The position numbers and the translations under genes are program-made. The notes beneath the pieces were generated by a model. It was not told the DNA's origin and did no database searches. It saw nothing but the letters and a program-made list of their open reading frames with translations. A stretch of 64,000 bases of DNA from Rhodococcus ruber NBRC 15591 (lineage in GTDB: Bacteria; Actinomycetota; Actinomycetes; Mycobacteriales; Mycobacteriaceae): the NCBI RefSeq assembly GCF_001894945.1, contig NZ_BCXE01000022.1, positions 62,001 through 126,000 on the forward strand, in the 5' to 3' direction. This document shows positions 43,954-51,998 of the stretch, in pieces (the stretch's first letter is position 1; each line of letters starts with the position of its first letter).

Positions 43954-45357
43954 ATGACGATCAGTGATTCGACCGGCACGGATCCGAGACGGTCTGCGGT
44001 GTCGAGCCGGCCGGCGACGACCGCGACGCGGAAACGATCCGGCGCGGCGCTCGGGGTGGCGATGCTCGGGTTCTTCGTCGTCGCGTTGGACGCGCAGGTG
44101 GTCAATGTCGCCCTGCCCGATATCCGGGCCGGGCTCGGCGGCGGCCTGGCTGGGCTGCAGTGGGTCGTGACCATCTACACCCTGATGTTCTCCGCGCTGC
44201 TGCTGTGCGCCGGCACCGTGTCCGACCGCGTCGGCGCGCACCGCGCCTACGGCGTCGGCATGGGATTGTTCGTGGTGGCCTCGGCCGCGTGCGGGCTCGC
44301 CCCGACCCTGACGCTGCTGATCGCCGCACGGCTGGTGCAGGGCCTCGGGGCGGCGTTGATCACCCCCACCTCGCTGGCGCTGATCCGCGAAGCCTACGAC
44401 GACCCGCCCCGGCGCGCCCGCGCGATCGCGCTGTGGGCGATGGGCGGCTCGGTCGCCGCGGCCGCCGGACCCGTCGTGGGCGGCGCGCTGACCCAGATCG
44501 ACTGGCGATTGATCTTCTTCCTCAACCTGCCCGTCGGCGCCGCAGCACTCGCCCTGCTGACCCGCGTCTCGCGATCACCGCGGCGTCCTCATCCCTTCGA
44601 CTGGGTCGGCCAGATCTGCGCTGTCCTAGCACTCGGCGCAACGACGTTCGCTGTCATCGAAGGCGCAGACCGCGGCTATAGCGATCCGCTGATCATGGCC
44701 GCGATACTGGTGGCGGTGCTCGCGGCGGTGGTATTCGTGCGAGCCCAGCGCCGCGGCCGCCATCCGATGGTTCCGCCGTCGCTGTTCCGGGCACCGGTCG
44801 TCATCGTCGGGTTGGTGGTGGCGTTCGTGTCGATGGCCGCCTTCTACGGAGTGGTGTTCGTACAAAGCCTGTACTTCCAGCAACAACGCGGCACCTCCGC
44901 GCTCGCGACCGGACTGCTGTTCCTGCCCATGACCGGACTGGTCGCAGCCCTGAACCCGCTCGTCGCGCGCATCGCCGAACGCTACGGACGACTCGTACCG
45001 GTCCTCGGCGGCCAACTGGCCATGATGACCGGACTCGTCCTGCTCGCCCTCCAGCCCGCACAGGCACCGCTGTGGCTGATCGCGGTGGTGATGGTGCCGA
45101 TCGGAGTGGGCGGATCCTTTACCGTCCCACCGATCACCTCCCTGCTGCTGGATGCCGTCCCCGCGCACGCGGCCGGCACCGCCAGCGGAGTCCTCAACAC
45201 CGCCCGCCAAATGGGCGGATCACTCGGTGTCGCCGTGTTCGGCGCCGTCATCGCGGTCGCTCCAGGATTCCAGACCGGTCTGCGGATCGACCTGCTCGCC
45301 ACGGCGATCCTGCTGGCCGCGGCCACCGCCGCGACGGTGCACTGGCACCGACGCTGA
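43954..45357 (+). CDS. MFS drug exporter, DHA2 (14-helix) family
   Basis: 467 residues with about 14 transmembrane helices. Motif D1 LDAQVVNVALPDI in helix 1, motif A GTVSDRVGAHR between helices 2 and 3, and motif C AMGGSVAAAAGPVVGG in helix 5 define a proton-coupled EmrB/QacA exporter. ATG at 43954. Divergent from the reductase/regulator operon with the palindrome between, so it is probably induced by the same ligand. Confidence 0.93.
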   Translation: MTISDSTGTDPRRSAVSSRPATTATRKRSGAALGVAMLGFFVVALDAQVVNVALPDIRAGLGGGLAGLQWVVTIYTLMFSALLLCAGTVSDRVGAHRAYGVGMGLFVVASAACGLAPTLTLLIAARLVQGLGAALITPTSLALIREAYDDPPRRARAIALWAMGGSVAAAAGPVVGGALTQIDWRLIFFLNLPVGAAALALLTRVSRSPRRPHPFDWVGQICAVLALGATTFAVIEGADRGYSDPLIMAAILVAVLAAVVFVRAQRRGRHPMVPPSLFRAPVVIVGLVVAFVSMAAFYGVVFVQSLYFQQQRGTSALATGLLFLPMTGLVAALNPLVARIAERYGRLVPVLGGQLAMMTGLVLLALQPAQAPLWLIAVVMVPIGVGGSFTVPPITSLLLDAVPAHAAGTASGVLNTARQMGGSLGVAVFGAVIAVAPGFQTGLRIDLLATAILLAAATAATVHWHRR

Positions 45358-45436
45358 CCAGCGCCTACCGGGCCGCGCTCCCAAACCGCCCGGCCGATAC
45401 GCGCCCGAGGTGTTCGTGAATCCGATAGGAGGTCAA

Positions 45437-46105
45437 ATGGCGAAGAATCTGTCCCGCCGCGCTCTACTCCGTGCCGGTGCCCTCGGTGGGGCCGGCCTCA
45501 TCGCGGCGGCCTGCACCACCGGACAACCGCAGCAAGCCCGGCCCTCGACAGGAGTCTCACCCGATATGGCCCTCGATCCGGACGCGAAGGTCCTGCTCGC
45601 CCACTTCTCCCGCGCCGGCGAAAACTATTGGAACGGCGGGCGCCGATCCCTCCGGATCGGCAATACACAAGTACTCGCGGAAATGATCGCCTCGCGCATC
45701 ACCTGCGACAGCTACCGCATCGAGGCCGCCGACCCGTACCCCGCGTCCTACGACGACACCGTGGAACGCAACGTCGCCGAGGAACACGCCGACGCACGCC
45801 CCGCCATCGCGAACCCGCTACCGCAGATCAGCGACTACGACATCGTCCTGCTCGGCAGCCCGGTCTGGAATGTGCGCGCACCCATGATCATGTCCACCTT
45901 CGTCCACGCCCTCGACCTCACCGGCAAAACGATCCTGCCGTTCGTCACCTATGCTGTCAGCGGCATCGGCACCGTCGAGGACGACTATCGAAACATGCTC
46001 CCGCACACCAGCATCCGGACCGGTCTCGCTGTGCGCGGCGAAACCGCCGCCGATGCCGGACCCGACATCGACCGGTGGTTACGGACCAGCCGGCTCATCC
46101 GATGA
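45437..46105 (+). CDS. Flavodoxin-like lipoprotein
   Basis: 222 residues. A twin-arginine-like signal (SRRALLRAG) runs into a lipobox (IAAAC), so it should be exported and lipid-anchored. The rest is a flavodoxin-type domain: KVLLAHFSRAGENYWNGG, IVLLGSPVWNVRAP and FVTYAVSGIGT for FMN binding. It may supply electrons for quinone or xenobiotic reduction outside the membrane. ATG at 45437 preceded by AGGAGG. 79 bp after the MFS gene; last cargo gene. Confidence 0.88.
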   Translation: MAKNLSRRALLRAGALGGAGLIAAACTTGQPQQARPSTGVSPDMALDPDAKVLLAHFSRAGENYWNGGRRSLRIGNTQVLAEMIASRITCDSYRIEAADPYPASYDDTVERNVAEEHADARPAIANPLPQISDYDIVLLGSPVWNVRAPMIMSTFVHALDLTGKTILPFVTYAVSGIGTVEDDYRNMLPHTSIRTGLAVRGETAADAGPDIDRWLRTSRLIR

Positions 46106-46199
46106 ACCATGCACCAGGCTGTAGCTGAGTTTCGAGGTCGGCGCAGTACGCGAGCAGTTCGGCGTGCTTGGCTTTCAGTTTCTCGTAGTCGACCGACAT
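46095..46199 (-). CDS. Possible 34-residue helical peptide
   Basis: The minus strand reads MSVDYEKLKAKHAELLAYCA, then DLETQLQPGAWFIG and stop. It is strongly helical but very short, overlaps the flavodoxin stop by 11 bp and lies near the right end. It may be the start of a broken gene. Confidence 0.25.
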   Translation of the reverse strand: MSVDYEKLKAKHAELLAYCADLETQLQPGAWFIG

Positions 46200-46272
46200 C
46201 CCAAGACGAGACGCACTTGACACCATCGACGAAATCACAGGCGGGCGAACGACATCCAGTGTCGAGTCTCAC

Positions 46273-46321
46273 CGCTGAACAGGACTTCGAAAATCACTGA
46301 AGGCAACTTCGAAACCTGACA
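46273..46321. repeat. Right end: terminal inverted repeat and second TniA site
   Basis: Read inward on the minus strand from 46321: TGT, CAGGT, TTCGAAGT, TGCCT, TCAGTG, matching the left end in all fixed positions. A second copy, TTCGAAGT-N5-TCAG, covers 46273-46291. Confidence 0.88.
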
Positions 46322-46326
46322 TCGAA
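46322..46326. repeat. Right target-site duplication TCGAA
   Basis: TCGAA immediately after the right end, identical to 32238-32242. Confidence 0.85.
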
Positions 46327-46376
46327 CTGTCGAGAAGATCGGGAAAGCGCGTCTCAAAAGTTAATCCCATAACTGC

Positions 46377-46412
46377 GTGTCGAAATCATGGTACGGACAC
46401 AACTTTCGATAC
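46377..46412. promoter_or_regulatory. res-like site of the second resolvase
   Basis: GTGTCGAAA (46377-46385) and TTTCGATAC (46404-46412) form an inverted repeat with one mismatch, 11 bp before the resolvase ATG. The arm is the same word as in the transposon res region (38787). The transposon inserted 55 bp away. Confidence 0.65.
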
Positions 46413-46422
46413 TCTCCGGCGC

Positions 46423-47382
46423 ATGGAACTGGGCTATGCGCGGGTGTCGACGACCAGACAGGACCTCGACCGACAGATCGACGCACTCACCACAGCGGGG
46501 GTGGACCCGCAGCGCATCTACGTCGACAAGAAATCCGGGGCCACCACCGACAGACCGGGCCTGGTGGCGCTGCTTGAGTACGCCCGCGACGGGGACATCA
46601 TCGTGGTGCACACCCTCGACCGATTGGGCCGCACCGTGCGGGACACGCTGAACCTGATCCACGACCTGCGCGAGCGCGGGGTCGGGGTACGTAACCTCGC
46701 CGATCCGATCCGGATCGACTCGTCGGATACGGACGATCCGATGGCGCAGTTGGCGGTGGTGCTGCTGGCGCTGTTCGGGCAGATGGAACGCACCTACAGT
46801 CTCGAGCGGGCCGCGCACGCTCGGGCGGTGGCCACGGCGCAAGGACGCCGGATCGGCCGGCCCTCGGTGGTGTCCGAAGCGCAACTGGCCTACGCCATCC
46901 AGCTTCGGGACGGCGGCGCCACGGTCGCAGAGATCGTCGCGAAGACCGGGTTGACCCGTTCGACCCTCTACCGGCACCTGCCTGCGCGACCGGCCGATCC
47001 GGTCACCGCCGCTCCGATTCCGCCCGCCCACACCCCGACGGTTTCGGCCGAGCCCGATACGGCAGCCGGATCCGGGGACCGGCTCGAGTGCCCGACCTGC
47101 GGGTACCGGCCGGAAACGCGCCGCGAGATGATTCCGCATCTCGACGATCTCGACACCGTCTGGCTGCATCTCGACCCCGGCGGGCAGGTGCGTGAGTGTC
47201 GGCATTGTGCGCACTGTCAGCCCCACGAGCAGGTCGTGGCGGTCAGTTGCACGCGCTGCGGGGTGGGGCCGCTGATCAGCGGCATCGACGTCGGAGGGGA
47301 GCTGCCTGCTGCGGTTCTGCGGTGGCTCGAAATGCGAGGCTGGGCCACCGGCACGAATCCTGTGTGCAGTCTCCACTCCTGA
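46423..47382 (+). CDS. Serine resolvase 2 with cysteine-rich tail
   Basis: 319 residues. Resolvase domain with Ser9 (GYARVSTTRQDLDRQ), HTLDRLGRT and GQMERTYSLERA; helix-turn-helix at about 165-185 (TVAEIVAKTGLTRSTLYRHL); then a tail with CPTCGY, CRHCAHCQ, CTRCGVGPLISG and a final CSLHS. The tail matches that of the transposon TniR. It lies just outside the transposon and probably belongs to an older related element or plasmid whose res site was the target. Confidence 0.9.
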   Translation: MELGYARVSTTRQDLDRQIDALTTAGVDPQRIYVDKKSGATTDRPGLVALLEYARDGDIIVVHTLDRLGRTVRDTLNLIHDLRERGVGVRNLADPIRIDSSDTDDPMAQLAVVLLALFGQMERTYSLERAAHARAVATAQGRRIGRPSVVSEAQLAYAIQLRDGGATVAEIVAKTGLTRSTLYRHLPARPADPVTAAPIPPAHTPTVSAEPDTAAGSGDRLECPTCGYRPETRREMIPHLDDLDTVWLHLDPGGQVRECRHCAHCQPHEQVVAVSCTRCGVGPLISGIDVGGELPAAVLRWLEMRGWATGTNPVCSLHS

Positions 47383-47648
47383 CCGGTCGTGTCGTCGGTG
47401 AGTTCGGCCGGTAGGCGAGCGAGCCGGAGCGTGGCTACTCCACCCCGGTGGGCATGTGCTGCCGGTGCTGGATTGCGTGTTCGGCAACGGTCCGATCGGC
47501 CTGTGGAAACCGCCGTCAGTGTTCCCGATCCGGGAAGAGCTGGTTTGTGGTCGCGCACTTCGGGGTGGACTGTCCACCAGAAAACGATGTTGCACTTGTA
47601 AGTGAAATCGGGTTACGGTCGGTGCAGACAGCAGGGAGGTCCGAGACG

Positions 47649-48059
47649 ATGAACGCGGTGATCGACAGTGGCGTCGGGAAGACGACCCTGACGGTGACAT
47701 CCGATCAGGTGGCGCAGGCCGGGGCGTTCGACCCCACAGCTCTGCGGTCGGTGGTACCGGCTGAGCTGGCAGGGGTTCTCGCTGAGGTGGTGAGGATCGT
47801 CGCCGCCGGTGGCACGGTGACGATTGGGTCGATGCCGCAGGAGCTGACCACTACGTCGGCGGCGGATCTGCTCGGCATCTCGCGGCCGACGTTGATGAAA
47901 CTGGTCCGGGATGGTCAGATCGTTGCGCACAAGGTCGGCACCCACACCCGACTGAACACCTCCGATGTTCTCGCCTACCGGGATCGGCTGCGTGAGCGGC
48001 AACGGGCGGCGCTGCAGCAGTTGCGTGACTTCGAAGAGGCGGAGGGCCTGGACTACTGA
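47649..48059 (+). CDS. Excisionase-domain antitoxin of a PIN system
   Basis: 136 residues. The C-terminal half is a MerR/excisionase helix-turn-helix (TTTSAADLLGISRPTLMKLV, then HKVGTHTRLNTSDVLAYRDR). Such proteins serve as antitoxins for PIN-domain toxins of this size in actinobacteria. ATG at 47649 follows GGGAGG. The toxin gene begins 57 bp later. The 266 bp before it show no gene, only a likely promoter (TTGCAC near 47,588). Confidence 0.82.
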   Translation: MNAVIDSGVGKTTLTVTSDQVAQAGAFDPTALRSVVPAELAGVLAEVVRIVAAGGTVTIGSMPQELTTTSAADLLGISRPTLMKLVRDGQIVAHKVGTHTRLNTSDVLAYRDRLRERQRAALQQLRDFEEAEGLDY

Positions 48060-48116
48060 CGGTCCGAGACCGGTGGTGTGACAGGGTGGTCGGTGCCGGC
48101 GCCTATTGTCACTCGG

Positions 48117-48743
48117 GTGAGTTCACGAGTTCCGAACGTGCTGCCGGACGCGAACGTGCTGTATTCGCGGACGCTGCGGGACTGGATCTGCCTGTTGGCC
48201 ACCAGGTCCGGTCCGCCGCTGTTCCACCTGCGCTGGACCGAGGACATCTTGGCGGAGTTGGTCTACCACCTGCGGAAGAACCACCCGCACTTCTCCGATC
48301 GTCAGATCGGGGGAGTGCGGGACAAGATCGTCGACATCGTCGCCGAACACGGCCGGATCGCCGGATACGAGATCGACCCGGACCTCGCGTACACCGACGA
48401 GTACGACGCGCATCTGCATGTCGCCGCAGAGCATGGTGGTGTCCAGTACGTCCTGACCAATGATCGCGGATTCCACGACTTCGCCGCGGCCAACGACGAG
48501 CGCCTCGACTACGAGGTGTACACCCCGGACGACTTCCTGATGCTCGTCCACCGGGACGCGATCGCCACGGTCCGCGAAGCGTTGCTCGACCAGATCGGGT
48601 ACTACCGCCGGCTCGGCAGGCCGTTCAACCTCGCCGCCCGTCTCGAGGCCGCTCAGGCCCCGAAATTCGCTGCCGCGATCCGCGAGATGATGCAGGCACC
48701 TGCCGTTGCTCGGGCCCTCACCCAAACACCCGAGGACGATTGA
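48117..48743 (+). CDS. PIN-domain toxin
   Basis: 208 residues. N-terminal PIN core with VLPDANVLYSR (first Asp), acidic DEYDAHLHVAAE region and VLTNDRGFHDFA (last Asp). It would be a metal-dependent ribonuclease held by the upstream antitoxin. GTG at 48117 is placed right before the first strand; a GTG at 48078 is also in frame. Confidence 0.82.
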   Translation: MSSRVPNVLPDANVLYSRTLRDWICLLATRSGPPLFHLRWTEDILAELVYHLRKNHPHFSDRQIGGVRDKIVDIVAEHGRIAGYEIDPDLAYTDEYDAHLHVAAEHGGVQYVLTNDRGFHDFAAANDERLDYEVYTPDDFLMLVHRDAIATVREALLDQIGYYRRLGRPFNLAARLEAAQAPKFAAAIREMMQAPAVARALTQTPEDD

Positions 48744-49062
48744 GGGGGACGACATCCCGTTGCTGTGTGGAAGAGATGTCGGTGTGCCCCGATAGCGTAA
48801 GAACATCTAGTGGTGACATCGATGTGATTCGCCTACATGTTGTGGCGGTCGGGTCGAGGTTCCGCGGGATACGCGTCGACAGCAAAGCCCCGACCGTCGG
48901 GGTGAGCCGACAGGCCAGGGCCTGCACAAGATTGGAGCCTTGTTAGGTCACGGTAACGCACTGCACCAGGCACTACCCCAGATGGGGTGAACTCCGGTGG
49001 GAACGGTGCGTCGGCTCGTTTTGGCTGTCAGTCGCACGCTCTCTTGAGGAGGGAGCAACGCC
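48744..49062. other. Intergenic region with a 15-bp palindrome
   Basis: 319 bp. It holds a perfect palindrome CCCCGACCGTCGGGG at 48888-48902. A frame ending at 48990 reads LLGHGNALHQALPQMG-stop, possibly a gene relic but not recognised. A ribosome site GAGGAGGGA for the next gene lies at its end. Confidence 0.45.
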
Positions 49063-49269
49063 ATGAGCAAGAACCCCAGCAACCACGGCAAGGCATGGAC
49101 CAGCAACGACGATCAGCAGTTGCGTCGGCTCGCCGATCAGAACACCCCGACCCGCGTGATGGGACTCAAGCTCGGACGCACCGAGGATGCCGTCCGTACG
49201 CATGCATCCGATCTCGGCGTCAGCCTGAAGCCGACCAACCAGTCGCCGTACAACAGGCGGAGCAAGTGA
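49063..49269 (+). CDS. Small conserved SANT/Myb-like protein
   Basis: 68 residues: KAWTSNDDQQLRRLADQN, then TRVMGLKLGRTEDAVRTHAS and the end LKPTNQSPYNRR. It has the three-helix character of a SANT/Myb-like DNA-binding fold, and similar tiny proteins are widespread in actinobacteria and other bacteria. Its stop overlaps the ATG of the next gene (TGATG). Confidence 0.75.
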   Translation: MSKNPSNHGKAWTSNDDQQLRRLADQNTPTRVMGLKLGRTEDAVRTHASDLGVSLKPTNQSPYNRRSK

Positions 49270-49997
49270 TGTTCGAGAAGCAACCCGACTACCCTTGCGC
49301 GGTCACCAACAGCAGTTCGGCAGACCCGACTGCCATCGAGCGCGCCTTCCGTTGGGTGCGCCAGCGCAAGCAGCCGGGGCAGAAGATCCTGTTGTGGACT
49401 CCGCAGAAGAGCAACATCCGCAACGATCGCCAGGTGGAGGCCATCTCACGCCATCCAGACGTCCTCGTCGGGACGTCCCGGGGTCGGTTCTCCTCGGGCT
49501 GGTACGAGGGCCCGGTACTCGGAATGTGGCAGGACACCGAGGACCTGGCCAAAATGCCGATCGGTAGGCCGACAGCCATGTGCATCGTGCCGTGGGTGCC
49601 CGAGCGCCTTGCCGGGTGGGTGCGGGCCGTTGACGCGGAGATCCTCGGCGACGGCCGCGACTGGCAGTTGACCACTTCTGCGGGTCAGGGTCTCGACCCG
49701 GTCGTTGTTCGAGGGATGGAGAGCATCACACTGCTCATCAACCACAGCAACACGATCAAGGCCGGCTACGAGAAGCGCGATGTCGTCAGCGCGCTGCTCG
49801 CGCTGCACGATGCGGGATACGAGCTTCCTGCGGAAGCGATTCAGTCCTGGGCGCTGGGCCACGGTTGGCGCGCACAGAACGCCAACCACCTGGCCGACTA
49901 CTGCGCCCAGATCAACCGCGGAAGCCGACCTCGGTTCACCGGCGCTGGCGCCCTGCGCCCCGACATCGTCGCTCTCTGGCGCGACGAGGTTGCCTGA
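49269..49997 (+). CDS. Conserved hypothetical protein, partner of the SANT-like gene
   Basis: 242 residues. The first 160 residues have an alpha/beta pattern (KILLWTPQKSNIRNDRQVEA, VLVGTSRGRFSSGWYEGPVL, MWQDTEDLAKM), reminiscent of a nucleotide- or nucleic-acid-binding fold; the end is helical (ALGHGWRAQNANHLADYCAQ). No named family. Coupled by TGATG to the previous gene and followed by a strong terminator, so the two make a closed transcription unit. Confidence 0.65.
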   Translation: MFEKQPDYPCAVTNSSSADPTAIERAFRWVRQRKQPGQKILLWTPQKSNIRNDRQVEAISRHPDVLVGTSRGRFSSGWYEGPVLGMWQDTEDLAKMPIGRPTAMCIVPWVPERLAGWVRAVDAEILGDGRDWQLTTSAGQGLDPVVVRGMESITLLINHSNTIKAGYEKRDVVSALLALHDAGYELPAEAIQSWALGHGWRAQNANHLADYCAQINRGSRPRFTGAGALRPDIVALWRDEVA

Positions 49998-50024
49998 CAC
50001 CAGGTCGCATTGCCCCCTGTAGGT

Positions 50025-50067
50025 GTAGATCCGGCCCTGCGATTGGTTCTCGCAGGGCCGGATCTAC
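50025..50067. terminator. Strong hairpin terminator
   Basis: Perfect 17-bp stem (50025-50041 with 50051-50067) and a 9-base loop, 28 bp after the stop, followed by TTCTC. It would work in both directions. Confidence 0.85.
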
Positions 50068-50412
50068 TTCTCATGGGGGTCTTCTCCGGATTAACTCCGT
50101 AGGGGCCCCGAGCGGTTCCGGGACACCCGGCCGGCCACCGCCGCCCGCCGGCGCGACCTGGGTGCGGCGTTCAGTGGCTGCACTCGTGTGCGGGGGCGCA
50201 CCGGCCGATCATCTCGATGAGAGTTGGCTTCTGCCTGGAGATGAGACCCCAACCGAGTGTGTGCTGTTGACGATCCTCGAGCAGGACACTCAAGAGCACG
50301 CCGGAGAGGACAGTCACCTGCGGTGATGCTTGGTTCTCGGTCCTGGTTACCCGTGCTGCATGCCGGTCCGGTGTGGCTATTCCCTACCGGGCCGCGTGTC
50401 GTCGTCGAGGGG
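50068..50412. other. Intergenic region holding a gene relic
   Basis: 345 bp between the terminator and the converging pRiA4b ORF-3-like gene. It contains only the relic at 50162-50326. Confidence 0.45.
50162..50326 (+). pseudogene. C-terminal relic of a DinB/DUF664-like protein
   Basis: 54 residues including ADHLDESWLLPGDETPTECV and LLTILEQDTQEHAGEDSHLR. The pattern LPxGETP followed by a helix with LLxxxEExxxHAGHxD-like spacing recalls the last helices of DinB/DUF664 thiol-dependent proteins, but the key His-Ala-Gly-His is only partly kept. The N-terminal three quarters are missing. Confidence 0.35.
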
Positions 50413-51867
50413 TCAGGGGGTGATGACGGCGCGGGCGGTAGCGGCCACGGCGGGGTGGCGGCCGGTGGGCCGACCGCCACGGGTGGTGCCGGCGAGGATG
50501 TCGAACACCTCGAGGGTGGGATTGACGACCGCGGCAGGAGTAAGAGAGCTCCTGCCCTGGCTGCGCCAGCCCAGTGCCTGCAGCAGGGCGGCGATCTCGG
50601 TGTGCCAGTGCTCGGCAGGCGCCCCGCCGGCGATCACCGCGGCGGTGATCCAGCCGGCCTGCCGGTCGAAGTCGGTCCTGCCCACCGGTAGCCGGGAGAT
50701 CAGGTGCTGCCACAACGCCAGGGGCCGGTGGCGGTATCGGCGGGCCACGGCCGTCGGGGCCAGGCGCCCTGTGCGCACCCCGATCAGGCCGAGGGTGCGC
50801 GCGCTGGCCCGCAACCGGGCCACCGGGACGGTCAGGTCTTCACGATTGGCGGCGCCGATCCACCATCCGGTCACGCCGGTCCGTTCGGCGAGGTGCCCGA
50901 CCAGCGCCGGGGGCAGGTAGCCGGCAGCGGTCAGCTGCACCCCGTCACCGATCGCCTCGAGCAACAGCAGATACGGCTCGAGCAGCTGCGCGGCCTCCGC
51001 CTCGCCGACCTCGATCACCGCCCCGGTGGTGGCGTGTTCCAGCAGGAGGGTCAACGCCGGATCGCCGTGGAGTTCGAGTCGGGTGCGCAGGGCGGCGAGC
51101 TCGGCGGGCACCGCAACCGGTGGGGTGATCGCCGCGGCGATCGCGGCGGTGGCCTCGGCGGGATCGAACCGGTCCGGATGCCAGTCGAGCGGCAGCCAGT
51201 CGCGGGCATCGTCGGCGGTGTCGAACGGCGCCGGGACCGCCACCGGATCGCAGCCTCCGCGCACCCAGGCCGCCAGGTCCGCATAGCCCCAGATGCCGCC
51301 GCAGTCCTCCGGTGGGCAGGCATTGCGGCCGGTGGTGCAACGCACCGTGGTGGGGGGTTCGTCGAGGACCGCTTCGACCTGCACCACGTGAGCCCATCCG
51401 TCACCGAAGTCGTAGTCGTACCAGAGGCGATCACCGGATTCGGTGAGCAGCTGATCGAGCCGCACGGTGTCCTCAAGGATCCCGTCCTCGCCGTCCTCGA
51501 CGTCGAAGGCGGTCACGAAATAGGGGGCGCGGGAGTCGTTGCCGGTGCGGAAGCGATGCAGATGGCAGTCGAGCCAGCCCATCGCGGCCTGGAGCACCGT
51601 GTGCAGCCGGTCGAGGGTCAGATCCCCGGGCAGCTCGAGCCGCCGCCACACCGGCGGCTTGGCGCCGAGCAGATCCACCCGCACCCGCACACCCCGGACC
51701 CGATCCGGTACCTGACCGACCACCGGTTCCGGTGTGCGCAGCAACTCGTCGAGCCAGTCCCGGGCGCTGCCGGCGCGCAACGCCTCCACCATCGCCTGTT
51801 GTTCCTGCGGGCTCAGCGCGGCGATCAGCTCGTCGGCGCGCCGGCGTGCATCATCCGAAGCCGTCAC
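50413..51867 (-). CDS. Plasmid pRiA4b ORF-3-like protein
   Basis: 484 residues. The N-terminal 240 residues match the pRiA4b ORF-3 family (PVWRRLELPGDLTLDRLHTV, MGWLDCHLHRF, YDYDFGDGWAHVVQVE, CPPEDCGGIWGY). The C-terminal half, about 250 residues, is an additional helical region not named. The family is often carried by plasmids and insertion elements; function unproven. GTG at 51867. It lies downstream of two recombinase genes in the same direction, 131 bp apart. Confidence 0.85.
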   Translation of the reverse strand: MTASDDARRRADELIAALSPQEQQAMVEALRAGSARDWLDELLRTPEPVVGQVPDRVRGVRVRVDLLGAKPPVWRRLELPGDLTLDRLHTVLQAAMGWLDCHLHRFRTGNDSRAPYFVTAFDVEDGEDGILEDTVRLDQLLTESGDRLWYDYDFGDGWAHVVQVEAVLDEPPTTVRCTTGRNACPPEDCGGIWGYADLAAWVRGGCDPVAVPAPFDTADDARDWLPLDWHPDRFDPAEATAAIAAAITPPVAVPAELAALRTRLELHGDPALTLLLEHATTGAVIEVGEAEAAQLLEPYLLLLEAIGDGVQLTAAGYLPPALVGHLAERTGVTGWWIGAANREDLTVPVARLRASARTLGLIGVRTGRLAPTAVARRYRHRPLALWQHLISRLPVGRTDFDRQAGWITAAVIAGGAPAEHWHTEIAALLQALGWRSQGRSSLTPAAVVNPTLEVFDILAGTTRGGRPTGRHPAVAATARAVITP

Positions 51868-51998
51868 GATCCCCAGTGAACCACCGGCCGGGCACCTCTC
51901 CACGCATAGGCCCGACGACGCCGTGCCGACAGGCACCGCCCCATCCCGGTGCCGGCCCCGCCACGGCGGCGGGGCCCGACCGGGCCGGGCCGGGGCTT

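Noticed and set aside
46268..46291. Inner TTCGAAGT copy as the true right end of the transposon
   Set aside because: It is not preceded by TGT at the right distance and not flanked by TCGAA; the copy ending at 46321 satisfies both.
48718..48927. Minus-strand frame after the PIN toxin
   Set aside because: Overlaps the toxin end and noncoding palindrome region; no ribosome site or family similarity.
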